Below are positions 19,192-27,599 of a stretch of DNA of 64,000 nt, piece after piece; position 1 is the stretch's first letter, and every line of letters starts with the position of its first letter. A program made the translations under genes and the position numbers. The stretch is from Fen-999 sp041480065 (GTDB lineage: Bacteria > Pseudomonadota > Gammaproteobacteria > Burkholderiales > Rhodocyclaceae). The stretch is from the NCBI GenBank assembly GCA_041480065.1, contig JBGOZF010000004.1, forward strand, positions 1 to 64,000, written 5' to 3'. The notes under the pieces were generated by a model. It saw nothing but the letters and a program-made list of their open reading frames with translations. It was not told where the DNA came from and made no database searches.

Positions 19192-20408
19192 GACTTCTGT
19201 TCATGCTCGCGCTGCGAAATGTCTTTCGCCAGCGGGCTCGTTCTGCCGCCACGCTGATTTCAATCGCTGTCGGCGTGGTCGGTCTGATTCTGGTCGGTGG
19301 GTTCGTCCAGGATATTTTCATTCAACTGGCCGAAGCGATCATCCATGCCCAGACCGGCCACCTTCAAGTGACGCGTCAGGGCTATCGGGAGGGCCGGATT
19401 CGTGCGCCGGAGCGCTTCCTGATTGACCAGTCGAAACAGCTCGCGGGTAGTTTGGCGGCCGAGCAGGGCGTGGAGAAGGTTCTTGCGCGGCTGAACTTCA
19501 CCGGAGTCCTCAACAATGGCAAGCGCGACCTCGGAATCATAGGTGAGGGGATCGAGCCGGACGCGGAAGGAAAGGTCAGCACATACCTGCACTATATCGA
19601 GGGGCGGCCGTTGGGAAATACGGATGCGGATGGCATCGTGGTGGGTCAGGGCGTGGCTAAGTCGATGGGCCTCAAGATCGGCGACCGGGTTACTCTGGTC
19701 ATCAGTCTCGCGCAGGGCGCTGTCAACACGCTCGATTTCGAACTCCTGGGGGTATTCCAGAGTTTCTCAAAGGAGTTCGATGCACGCGCCGTGCGCGTGC
19801 CCTTGCCGGCCGCGCAGGAACTCGTGGGCACGCGGGGAGCCCACGTGATGGTCTTGATGCTGACGCGAACCGACGACACGGCTGGTGTGGCAAAGCGGCT
19901 GCGCGCACGATATGGAGTGCAGGGCTACGAGATCACACAATGGAACGAACTTTCCGACTTCTACGAAAAAGCTGTCGATTTGTACAAGCGCCAGTTCGGG
20001 GTCCTGCGCCTGATTATCCTGCTCATGGTGGTTCTCAGCGTGACCAACAGCGTCAATATGACGATCTTTGAGCGAACGCGTGAGTTCGGTACTGTTCTGG
20101 CGCTGGGTGCCCGTCCGGGAAATGTGTTTCGATCGGTACTTATGGAGAGTCTCATCATCGGTCTCGTTGGGGCGGTGCTGGGTGTCTCGGTTGGTTGCTT
20201 GTCGGCATGGTTGATTTCCGCGATCGGCATTCCGATGCCACCTCCGCCCAACGCCAATCTTGGCTACACGGCTGAGATCCGTTTGGTGTTTGGCGACGTG
20301 TTGCTGGCGGGTGCGATTGGTTTTGTCGCGGCTTTCCTGGCGGCGGTCAGACCAGCGCAGCGCGTTTCCAGGCTGAGTGTGGTCGATGCGCTACGTCATG
20401 GCGCCTAG
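19188..20408 (+). CDS. ABC transporter permease, FtsX/MacB type (second)
   Basis: A 406-residue permease with the same layout as its upstream neighbour: N-terminal membrane segment (SAATLISIAVGVVGLILVGGF), periplasmic domain, then three membrane segments, with FERTREFGTVLALGA as the coupling motif. Both permeases share the IGIPMPPPP sequence in the last extracytoplasmic loop, evidence that they arose by duplication and probably form a heterodimer, like LolC/LolE. Starts with GTG in a GTGA overlap. The exopolysaccharide export gene begins 96 bases further on, after its own candidate promoter. Confidence 0.9.
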   Translation: MRLLFMLALRNVFRQRARSAATLISIAVGVVGLILVGGFVQDIFIQLAEAIIHAQTGHLQVTRQGYREGRIRAPERFLIDQSKQLAGSLAAEQGVEKVLARLNFTGVLNNGKRDLGIIGEGIEPDAEGKVSTYLHYIEGRPLGNTDADGIVVGQGVAKSMGLKIGDRVTLVISLAQGAVNTLDFELLGVFQSFSKEFDARAVRVPLPAAQELVGTRGAHVMVLMLTRTDDTAGVAKRLRARYGVQGYEITQWNELSDFYEKAVDLYKRQFGVLRLIILLMVVLSVTNSVNMTIFERTREFGTVLALGARPGNVFRSVLMESLIIGLVGAVLGVSVGCLSAWLISAIGIPMPPPPNANLGYTAEIRLVFGDVLLAGAIGFVAAFLAAVRPAQRVSRLSVVDALRHGA

Positions 20409-20439
20409 ATGCACGATAATCAACCGTGTTGGGCGTCTC

Positions 20440-20455
20440 TGGGGTATTATTTGCC
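20440..20455 (+). promoter_or_regulatory. Weak candidate sigma-54 promoter of the XrtA operon
   Basis: TGGGGT-N5-TTGCC keeps the essential GG and GC pairs at the correct distance but differs from the -24 consensus at three bases. It would start transcription near 20467, about 38 bases before the ATG of the export lipoprotein gene. No IHF match was found nearby. Confidence 0.4.
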
Positions 20456-20504
20456 TATTTGCCAAGCCTTTAGGCCCCGTTTGCAATCAGGGAGGAAGTT
20501 GATT

Positions 20505-21137
20505 ATGTCGAAGCAATTCGGAGTTGTTTTCGGGATGCTGGGGCGGTTGCTGATCATCGGGGCAGCCGCGTTCACGTTGTTCGGTTGCGCCACTGCAAAC
20601 TATCCGCAGGCGCCTGCGGCCGCTGCCTCGCCGGACTACAAGTACTTGATAGGCCCGGGCGACACGGTCAACATCATCGTTTGGCGCAATCCGGAGATAT
20701 CCATGGTCGTGCCGGTCCGCCCGGACGGCAAGATTTCCGCGCCGCTGGTGGAAGACCTGGTGGCGATGGGCAAGGATCCGACGACGCTGGCGCGGGACAT
20801 CGAGAAGGAGTTGGGCAAGTACATCCGCGATGCCGTCGTGACCGTCGTCGTTACGAGTTTTGTCGGCCCCTATAGCGAACAGATTCGCGTTGTCGGCGAA
20901 GCCGCGAAGCCACAGATTCTCGCCTACAGACAGAAGATGACCTTGCTCGACGTCATGATTGCCGTCGGCGGCATCACCGACTTCGCGGACGGCAACAGCG
21001 CAAGCATTCTGCGCACGGCCGAGGGCAACAAGCAATACGCCGTTCGTCTCAAAGACCTGGTCAAGCGAGGCGACGTGTCGGCGAACGTCGAGATGCGCCC
21101 CGGCGACGTCCTGATCATTCCGCAGAGTTGGTTCTGA
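20505..21137 (+). CDS. XrtA-system polysaccharide export lipoprotein (Wza-like)
   Basis: A 210-residue outer-membrane polysaccharide export protein. It starts with a lipoprotein signal peptide whose lipobox is LFGC (Cys about residue 27), followed by the Poly_export domain (DYKYLIGPGDTVNIIVWRNP; RPDGKISAPLVEDLVAMG) and an SLBB-type segment (VVGEAAKPQILAYRQKMTL). It is shorter than Wza, as is normal for the exosortase-associated family (TIGR03027 by memory). The ATG at 20505 has a strong AGGGAGGA site; an in-frame ATG at 20409 would add 32 residues with no signal peptide. First gene of the XrtA operon. Confidence 0.93.
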   Translation: MSKQFGVVFGMLGRLLIIGAAAFTLFGCATANYPQAPAAAASPDYKYLIGPGDTVNIIVWRNPEISMVVPVRPDGKISAPLVEDLVAMGKDPTTLARDIEKELGKYIRDAVVTVVVTSFVGPYSEQIRVVGEAAKPQILAYRQKMTLLDVMIAVGGITDFADGNSASILRTAEGNKQYAVRLKDLVKRGDVSANVEMRPGDVLIIPQSWF

Positions 21138-21159
21138 GCGTTTTTGAGGCTTGTATCGG

Positions 21160-21187
21160 GACGCCGGCGGCTGTGGCCGCCGGCGTC
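21160..21187 (+). terminator. Strong hairpin between the export and chain-length genes
   Basis: A perfect 12-base-pair GC-rich stem (GACGCCGGCGGC / GCCGCCGGCGTC) with a TGTG loop, followed by TTGTTG. It looks like a rho-independent terminator with a poor T-tract. Because the operon continues 36 bases later, it may act as a partial terminator or an mRNA-stabilising 3' end, giving more export lipoprotein than downstream products. Confidence 0.7.
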
Positions 21188-21223
21188 TTGTTGATGAGTT
21201 CCTAGAGAAGAAAGCACTGCGAA

Positions 21224-22789
21224 ATGGATGAACTGCTCCGACAGGCGGGGGCGATACTCAGGGCGATGTGGCGGCACCGCTGGCTTGGGCTCGGGGTGGC
21301 TTGGCTGGTCGGCGTGCTGGGTGCCGCGGTTCTCATGAAGGTGCCTGACAAATACGAAGCCTCGGCGCGGATTTTCGTCGATACCCAGTCGATTTTGCAG
21401 CCGTTGATGGCCGGGCTGGCTGTGCAACCCAACATCGAGCAGCAAGTGACGATGCTGAGCCGGACTCTGATCAGTCGGCCGAATGTCGAGCGACTGGTCC
21501 GAATGGCCGACCTCGATCTCAAGATCAACTCGAAATCCGATCAGGACGAGCTCGTCGATCGGCTCATGAAAGCGCTGGAGATCAAGAGCGCGGGTCGCGA
21601 CAATCTGTACACGCTTTCCTATCGCGATCCGGAACCGGAGCAGGCCAAGCGAGTCGTGCAGTCGCTGGTTTCCATCTTCGTTGAGTCAAGTTTAGGCGAC
21701 AAGCGCAAGGATTCGACTTCAGCAAAGCAATTCATCGACGAGCAGGTGAAATCCTACGAGAAGAAACTGGAAGAGGCTGAGACCCGATTGAAGGATTTCA
21801 AGCTTAGGAATATCGAGTTGCAGATGGGCGAGGGTAAGGACCTGACCCAGCGCATTTCCGAAGTCAGTCAGCAATTGGCAAAAGCCCGTCTGGAACTTAG
21901 GGAGGCGGAGAATTCACGCGATTCCCTCCGGCGCCAGATCAACAGTGAGGAACCGACGCTGCTGCCAGACACGCCTGGCAGTGAGTCGACTGTTTCGGTA
22001 CCCGACATTGACGGCCGTATCGAGGCGCAGAAGCGAAACCTCGACGCGTTGCTGCAACGTTTCACCGAGCAGCATCCTGATGTTGTCGGTACGCGCCGCG
22101 TCATCAAGGAGCTCGAGGAGCAGAAGAGGCAGGAGATTGCCGCGCGCAGGAAGGCCGCAGCAGCTAATCCGGCGGCGGTGTCTTCCACCAACGCCAATCC
22201 CGCCTACCAACAAATGAAAGTGTCGTTGGCGGAAGCGGAGGCGACCGTGGCCTCGTTGCAAGCGCGAGTGGCCGGATACGATTCGCAATACCGGAGAGCT
22301 CTCGAGGTCATGAAGACCGCGCCGCAACTCGAGGCCGAATTCGCGCAGTTGAACCGGGACTACGATGTAAATAAGAAGAATTACGAGAGCTTGGTGGGGC
22401 GTCGCGAATCAGCAAGTATGACCGGCGAACTCGAGGCAACCGGAGGGGTTGCCGATTTCCGTTTGATCGATCCACCACGGGCTTCGACCACTCCGGTGGC
22501 ACCCAACCGTTTGTTGTTGTTGCCCGGTGTGCTGCTCCTTTCCTTGGTAGTAGGGGTGGCGGCAAGCTTCATTGCGAGTCAGTTGCGGCCGGTGTTCTTC
22601 GATGGGCGCCTGTTGCGCGAGGTGACCGGGTTGCCGCTGCTGGGTAGCGTATCGCTTCTGCGTAACCATGCGGCGATGCAATTGGACAGGCGACGGACAA
22701 AGCAGTTCTTGGCGGGTTTCCTGGGGCTCATTGGTGCTTTCGCGTCCGGCGTCCTTGCCCTGGCATTGATTTCCGGCCGTTTGGCCTGA
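21224..22789 (+). CDS. XrtA-system polysaccharide chain-length determinant (Wzz/GumC type)
   Basis: A 521-residue polysaccharide co-polymerase. An N-terminal Wzz membrane segment (LGLGVAWLVGVLGAAVLM) is followed by a large periplasmic part with long coiled-coil stretches (about residues 165-245 and 265-400, rich in Lys/Glu/Gln), and a C-terminal membrane segment (LLLLPGVLLLSLVVGVAASFI) with a further hydrophobic segment at the end (FLGLIGAFASGVLALALI). It lacks the fused kinase domain; the kinase is the next gene, ten bases downstream. Together they control chain length and export of the exopolysaccharide. Matches the pepcterm ChnLen family from memory. Confidence 0.93.
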   Translation: MDELLRQAGAILRAMWRHRWLGLGVAWLVGVLGAAVLMKVPDKYEASARIFVDTQSILQPLMAGLAVQPNIEQQVTMLSRTLISRPNVERLVRMADLDLKINSKSDQDELVDRLMKALEIKSAGRDNLYTLSYRDPEPEQAKRVVQSLVSIFVESSLGDKRKDSTSAKQFIDEQVKSYEKKLEEAETRLKDFKLRNIELQMGEGKDLTQRISEVSQQLAKARLELREAENSRDSLRRQINSEEPTLLPDTPGSESTVSVPDIDGRIEAQKRNLDALLQRFTEQHPDVVGTRRVIKELEEQKRQEIAARRKAAAANPAAVSSTNANPAYQQMKVSLAEAEATVASLQARVAGYDSQYRRALEVMKTAPQLEAEFAQLNRDYDVNKKNYESLVGRRESASMTGELEATGGVADFRLIDPPRASTTPVAPNRLLLLPGVLLLSLVVGVAASFIASQLRPVFFDGRLLREVTGLPLLGSVSLLRNHAAMQLDRRRTKQFLAGFLGLIGAFASGVLALALISGRLA

Positions 22790-22798
22790 GGAATGCAT

Positions 22799-23743
22799 AT
22801 GAGTCTGATCGAACAAGCCGCCAAACGTCTTGAGCAGTTGCGCAAGGCGGGGGTGGAGATACCAGAGCCAATTCCTCCCCAGTCGGCAGGGAAACCCCTT
22901 GCAGGTGGTGCCGCTGCAGACGATGTCAAGGCGGTGCCGAAAGGGCCAAGTCAGCCCATCGTGCCCGATGCGCGCACCAAGCAGGTGAAGTTGGATCTGG
23001 CGGCGCTCGGCGCCGTCGGTTTCATTACACCGAAGGTGCCTCGCACTCAGATTGCCGATGAATACCGGGTTATCAAGCGCCCGCTGATCGACAATGCCAT
23101 GGGCAAGGGCGCAGTGCCGGTGGCAAACGGCAACCTCATCATGGTGACCAGCGCTGTACCAGGTGAAGGCAAGACCTTCACCGCGATCAACCTGGCCATG
23201 AGCATCGCCATGGAGCTTGATACCACTGTCATGCTGGTCGATGCCGACGTCGCCAATCCTTCGGTCTTGCGGGTACTCGGCCTGCCGCCCGGGCCCGGGC
23301 TGCTCGACGTTCTGGTCAAGGATTCGCTGGATCTTTCCGAAGTGCTGTTGAGAACCGATGTCGAGAAGCTGACCCTGTTGCCTGCGGGCACCAAGCATCT
23401 GCGCGCAACCGAGTTGCTCGCCAGTGATGCGATGACCAAGTTGCTTGAAGACATGGCCAAACGTTACGACGACCGGATCATCATTTTCGATTCACCGCCG
23501 CTGCTGGTGACCACCGAAGCTCGGGAACTTGCCTCACATATGGGGCAGATCGTCATGGTGACGCGCGCCGAGCATACGCTGCACGGTCAGGTAAAGCAGG
23601 CACTGGCAAGCATCGCGGACTGCCCGATCAAGTTGCTGGTGCTCAACCAGGCATCGCCGGATCCGATGGGCAGTTACGGCTACGGCTATGGTTACGGCTA
23701 CGGCTATGGCTACGGGCATGGCCAGGACAAGAGAGAGAGCTAA
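22799..23743 (+). CDS. XrtA-associated tyrosine autokinase (BY-kinase)
   Basis: A 314-residue cytoplasmic bacterial tyrosine kinase of the CpsD/Wzc-kinase type. Walker A is SAVPGEGKT (about residues 118-126), Walker A' is MLVDADVANPS, and Walker B is IIIFDSPPLLVT. The C-terminus carries a Tyr-Gly cluster, the autophosphorylation site of such kinases, here as an unusually regular YG repeat. I use the ATG at 22799 (MSLIEQAAKRLEQLRK) because GAGGA lies at the right distance; an ATG at 22793 adds two residues. It would regulate polymerisation with the chain-length protein upstream. Confidence 0.93.
   Translation: MSLIEQAAKRLEQLRKAGVEIPEPIPPQSAGKPLAGGAAADDVKAVPKGPSQPIVPDARTKQVKLDLAALGAVGFITPKVPRTQIADEYRVIKRPLIDNAMGKGAVPVANGNLIMVTSAVPGEGKTFTAINLAMSIAMELDTTVMLVDADVANPSVLRVLGLPPGPGLLDVLVKDSLDLSEVLLRTDVEKLTLLPAGTKHLRATELLASDAMTKLLEDMAKRYDDRIIIFDSPPLLVTTEARELASHMGQIVMVTRAEHTLHGQVKQALASIADCPIKLLVLNQASPDPMGSYGYGYGYGYGYGYGHGQDKRES
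23675..23713 (+). repeat. Hexanucleotide (TAY-GGY) coding repeat, Tyr-Gly tail
   Basis: Seven tyrosine codons alternating with glycine codons, built from a TAC/TAT-GGC/GGT hexamer. Because the unit is six bases, slippage would change the number of tyrosines without a frameshift. It encodes the autophosphorylation tail of the BY-kinase. Confidence 0.9.
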
Positions 23744-23749
23744 GGCTGA

Positions 23750-25321
23750 ATGCGGACGATTTCTCTGATTGCGGTTCTTTCCGGCTTCGTGGGCAGCGTC
23801 CACGCGCAAACCCCGGCGCAGTCTGCCGAAACACCGGCCGCTGACGCCTCCGCGCAGTCGACGACCGATGTTGGCGGCGAGCCCAAGCGCGCGTGGAACA
23901 TCGTACCGCGCGTCACTGTGACGGAGACTCTTACCGACAACGTAACGCCAGGGACGGGAACCAGGACGAGCGATCAGGTTACGCAACTCAGCCCCGGCGT
24001 GCGTATCGACGGAAAGACGGCCCGCCTCAATATGCATCTGGATTACCAAATGAACGAGCAGATGTACGCGCAGGGTTCGCGTGGCAGTCAGACGCAGCAG
24101 GCGCTGAATTCCTTCGGTACGCTCGAGACCGTCGAGAAGCTGTTGTTTGTGGATTTCAGCGGCATAATCGCTCAGCAGAACATTTCGGCCTTCGGCACCC
24201 CGTCGGCCGGCACCTACAGCGTCAACGCGAACTCGACCGAGACGTCCAATTTTCGCCTGTCGCCCTATCTCAAGGGCAAGTTGGGCGGTTACGTCGATTA
24301 CGAGGCGCGCTACAGCCGGTCGGATGTGCGGATGAAGTCGGCGCTGACGTCGGATACCGGGATCGACGAATGGTCGGGCAGGCTTGCCGGCAATACTCCG
24401 CTGGCCTTCCTCGGCTGGTCCGTCGACGCGAACCAGCAGACCTACGACTATGGGCAGGGGCGCAAGACGGAGAGCGACAAATGGCGCGGGTCACTTTCCT
24501 ACCGCGTGAATCCCGAACTGAAACTGTCGGTCAGTGCGGGTCAGGAACGCAATGATTTTTCGGCTGCCGGTAAACAGACGTGGGATACCAATGGCTACGG
24601 CGTGGACTGGAATCCAACCCCGCGTACCCAGATCTCGGCATTCCGGGAGAAGCGGTTTTTCGGTTACGGCCACACTGTTGCGATCAGTCATCTCTTACCG
24701 CTTAGCGCCATCAAGTATACGGACAGCCGTGAGGTCTCTTCGCTGCCGAACCAACTGGCGACACAGGGACTCGGCAGTTGGCATGATTTGCTGTCGGCAA
24801 TGTGCCCGTCGGCCGGCATCACCGATGCAACGATCTGTGCGGCAACGGTCGACGCTTTTCTAAGGTTCAACGGCATCCCCGCCAATGCGCAGGTCACCCT
24901 GGGATTCCTGAGTTCTCAGGTCAGCGTACAACGTTCCCAGAACCTTTCCTATATTTTGCGCGGCGCCCGGAATACGATGACACTGGCGGCGGTGCGCACT
25001 CAGAATGATCGCCTGGGAACCGGGCTCGGATCCGTAGACGACTTCTCCATCGCCTCGTCGATTGTCCAGCAGGGCTGGAATCTGGGCTGGGCGCACCAGC
25101 TTTCGAGTCTCTCTTCGCTCAACGTGACCGGCGCCCGCACGCACAGCACGAGTTCGCCGGTCGGCCTGCAGATGACGCAAAAGACGCTTTCTGCCGGCGT
25201 CACCACCAGACTGAGCGCCAAGACCAATGCCGGATTGACGGCGCGCCGAACGGTGGTTGACAGCAGCACCAACCCCTATACCGAGAACGCGGTGGTGGGG
25301 TCGCTCTCCGTCCAGTTCTGA
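23750..25321 (+). CDS. XrtA-system outer-membrane beta-barrel protein (TIGR03016-like)
   Basis: A 523-residue exported protein. The signal peptide is MRTISLIAVLSGFVGSVHA, followed by a low-complexity Ala/Thr/Gln-rich linker (about residues 20-45). The rest is a beta-barrel with many alternating strands, starting with NIVPRVTVTETLTDNVT and ending in VGSLSVQF with a terminal Phe. This is the PEP-CTERM-system-associated outer-membrane protein found in the same place in many XrtA clusters; its exact role, perhaps in polysaccharide secretion or anchoring, is not established. The ATPase gene follows after four bases. Confidence 0.88.
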   Translation: MRTISLIAVLSGFVGSVHAQTPAQSAETPAADASAQSTTDVGGEPKRAWNIVPRVTVTETLTDNVTPGTGTRTSDQVTQLSPGVRIDGKTARLNMHLDYQMNEQMYAQGSRGSQTQQALNSFGTLETVEKLLFVDFSGIIAQQNISAFGTPSAGTYSVNANSTETSNFRLSPYLKGKLGGYVDYEARYSRSDVRMKSALTSDTGIDEWSGRLAGNTPLAFLGWSVDANQQTYDYGQGRKTESDKWRGSLSYRVNPELKLSVSAGQERNDFSAAGKQTWDTNGYGVDWNPTPRTQISAFREKRFFGYGHTVAISHLLPLSAIKYTDSREVSSLPNQLATQGLGSWHDLLSAMCPSAGITDATICAATVDAFLRFNGIPANAQVTLGFLSSQVSVQRSQNLSYILRGARNTMTLAAVRTQNDRLGTGLGSVDDFSIASSIVQQGWNLGWAHQLSSLSSLNVTGARTHSTSSPVGLQMTQKTLSAGVTTRLSAKTNAGLTARRTVVDSSTNPYTENAVVGSLSVQF

Positions 25322-25325
25322 TTCC

Positions 25326-26405
25326 ATGTACGAGTCCTTCTACGGCTTGACCGGCAAGCCTTTTCAACTCAATCCGGATCCCTCCTTCTACTTCGGCAGC
25401 AAGCAGCACCGGCGGGCGATGGCCTATCTTGAGTATGGCATGCACCAGAACGAGGGATTCATCGTCATTACCGGCGAGGTTGGCGCCGGCAAGACCACCA
25501 TCGTCCGCAGCCTGCTCGACAAACTTGGTTCCTCTCAGGTGCTGGCGGCGCACCTGGTCAGTACGCAACTAGATGCCGAGGACATCCTGAGTCTGGTGGT
25601 GGGTGCCTTCGGCGTACGTGCCAAGGGTTCCGCCAAGTCGGATGTGCTCATGTCGCTGGAGGCCTTCCTGGTCAGTGCCGCGGCCCAGAAGAAGCGCTGT
25701 CTGCTGGTCGTCGACGAGGCGCAGAACCTGACGCAGAGGGCGGTGGAAGAACTGCGCATGCTCTCGAATTTCCAGTTGGGCAGCCAGTCGGTGCTGCAGA
25801 CCTTCCTGATCGGTCAGCCGGAGTTTCGCGACATCCTGCAAAGCCCGGACATGCTGCAACTGCGGCAACGGATCATCGCCTCCTGTCATATCAGCGCCAT
25901 GGATCGCGAGGAGACCCAGGGCTACATCGAGCATCGCCTCAAATGCGTGGGCGCCAAGGATAGCCCCAGCTTCGACGAAGGCGCCTTCGACGCGCTGTTC
26001 GAGGCTTCCGGCGGGGTTCCGCGCCGGATCAACACCGTATGCGACCGCCTGTTGTTGTCGGGGATGCTTTCCGACAAGCGCAGTTTTACGCGCGCGGAAG
26101 TAGAGGAAGTCGCTGCCGAAATCGAGCAGGAAGTCTGTTCCGGCCCCAGCCGGAGACGACCCGTGCCGAGCCCCGAGGGAGGCGAGATCGACTTCTCGGA
26201 CTTGCCGTCGGACTCGGTATTCGATGTCGACGACAAAGACGTGGAAGAAGCCAGTACGCTGCTCTCCGCGTTGCATGCCGACCAGCTTGGTAGTCGTCTG
26301 CGGCGGCTGGAGCGCAGCCTGCTGAGACTTGAGCGGATCAATTCGGCGACCCTGGTCCTGCTGCAGAATCTTGTGCAGGCCGCCAAGAAACCGCAGGGGG
26401 AGTGA
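25326..26405 (+). CDS. XrtA-associated ATPase (ExeA/GspA-like AAA)
   Basis: A 359-residue AAA ATPase. It begins MYESFYGLTGKPFQLNPDP, the typical start of the ExeA-like PEP-CTERM ATPase family (TIGR03015 by memory). Walker A is TGEVGAGKTT (about residues 45-54), Walker B is LLVVDEAQNL, and sensor-type sequences include GGVPRRINTVCDRLLL. A C-terminal extension of about 80 residues is acidic, then helical (LRRLERSLLRLERINS). Unlike GspA it has no membrane segment. The start is ATG 25326, four bases after the upstream stop. The wecB start overlaps its stop (GTGA). Confidence 0.93.
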   Translation: MYESFYGLTGKPFQLNPDPSFYFGSKQHRRAMAYLEYGMHQNEGFIVITGEVGAGKTTIVRSLLDKLGSSQVLAAHLVSTQLDAEDILSLVVGAFGVRAKGSAKSDVLMSLEAFLVSAAAQKKRCLLVVDEAQNLTQRAVEELRMLSNFQLGSQSVLQTFLIGQPEFRDILQSPDMLQLRQRIIASCHISAMDREETQGYIEHRLKCVGAKDSPSFDEGAFDALFEASGGVPRRINTVCDRLLLSGMLSDKRSFTRAEVEEVAAEIEQEVCSGPSRRRPVPSPEGGEIDFSDLPSDSVFDVDDKDVEEASTLLSALHADQLGSRLRRLERSLLRLERINSATLVLLQNLVQAAKKPQGE

Positions 26406-27586
26406 CCGTGATCCCGACGGCATCGACCTGGCCGACTGGGCTTGGTCCCGTTGTTTGCGTCGTCGGTGCCAGGCCGAATTTCATGAAGATGGCGCCGATC
26501 CTGCGCGCCTTCGAAACCAACAACCCGAGCTTGCCGACGGTGCTGGTCCATACCGGCCAGCACTACGACCGCGGCATGAGCGACCAGCTATTTGAGGATC
26601 TGCGTCTGCCGCGACCCGACGTCAATCTGGAGGTTGGCTCCGGCAGCCACGCCGTGCAAACCGCCGAGGTGATGCGCCGCTTCGAGCCGGTGCTTGATGC
26701 TCACCGTGCCTCCGGTGTTCTGGTTGTCGGCGATGTCAATTCGACCCTGGCCTGTACTCTGGTGGCGGTCAAGAAGAATGTGCCGGTGGCACATGTCGAG
26801 GCCGGCCTGCGCAGTTTCGATCGTGCGATGCCGGAGGAGATCAACCGTGTGTTGACCGATCAGGTCGCCGACCTGCTGTACACGACGGAAGCCGGTGCCC
26901 GCGACAACCTGGTTCGTGAAGGTGTGGCCGCGGAGAGGATCCACTTTGTCGGCAACGTCATGATCGACTCGCTGCTGTTCAACCGGGGGGTGGCGCGGTC
27001 ACCGCGGGAGACGCTGAGGGAGGCGGGTGTCGATCCTGCTGTCCTGGATGATGCCAACGGCTACGGCATCGTCACCTTGCATCGACCATCCAACGTTGAC
27101 CAGGCGGCGACGTTGCAACCGCTGATCGAGGTATTGCGCGAGATTTCGCAGCGGCTGCCGCTGGTTTTTGCCATGCATCCGCGCACCCTGGCCAATATCG
27201 AGCGGTTCGGGCTGCAGTCCTATGTCGCCGACGCGCGTATCGTGGTGCTGCCCCCGCAAGGCTACCTTGAGATGCTAGGGCTCATGGGCGAGGCCCGGGT
27301 TGTGTTGACGGACTCGGGCGGGCTGCAGGAAGAGGCAACGGCTCTGGGCGTGCCATGCCTGACCATGCGCGAGAATACCGAGCGACCGATCACCGTCACC
27401 CAGGGGACGAATTCGCTGGTTGGCAGGGATGTTGCGGCGATTCGGCACGGTGTCGGCGAGATCCTCGCCGGCAGGGGCAAACGCGGACGCATGCCGGAAC
27501 TCTGGGATGGCAGGTCTGCCGAGCGCATTGCCGATCACCTCGCGCAGTGGCTGATCCGCCGCCACCAGCGAACCGGCTCACAGTGA
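26402..27586 (+). CDS. wecB: UDP-N-acetylglucosamine 2-epimerase (non-hydrolysing)
   Basis: A 394-residue enzyme that interconverts UDP-GlcNAc and UDP-ManNAc, supplying ManNAc or, after oxidation, ManNAcA for polysaccharide synthesis. Visible family motifs: VVGARPNFMKMAPI (about residues 19-32), VLVHTGQHYD, HVEAGLRSFDRAMPEEINR, VTLHRPSNVD, and VLTDSGGLQEEATALGVPCL with the UDP-binding Ser-Gly-Gly. Starts at GTG 26402 in a four-base overlap with the ATPase gene; a GTG at 26408 is an alternative. Normal component of XrtA clusters. Confidence 0.95.
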   Translation: MTVIPTASTWPTGLGPVVCVVGARPNFMKMAPILRAFETNNPSLPTVLVHTGQHYDRGMSDQLFEDLRLPRPDVNLEVGSGSHAVQTAEVMRRFEPVLDAHRASGVLVVGDVNSTLACTLVAVKKNVPVAHVEAGLRSFDRAMPEEINRVLTDQVADLLYTTEAGARDNLVREGVAAERIHFVGNVMIDSLLFNRGVARSPRETLREAGVDPAVLDDANGYGIVTLHRPSNVDQAATLQPLIEVLREISQRLPLVFAMHPRTLANIERFGLQSYVADARIVVLPPQGYLEMLGLMGEARVVLTDSGGLQEEATALGVPCLTMRENTERPITVTQGTNSLVGRDVAAIRHGVGEILAGRGKRGRMPELWDGRSAERIADHLAQWLIRRHQRTGSQ

Positions 27587-27599
27587 CTTGGGAAGGCGA

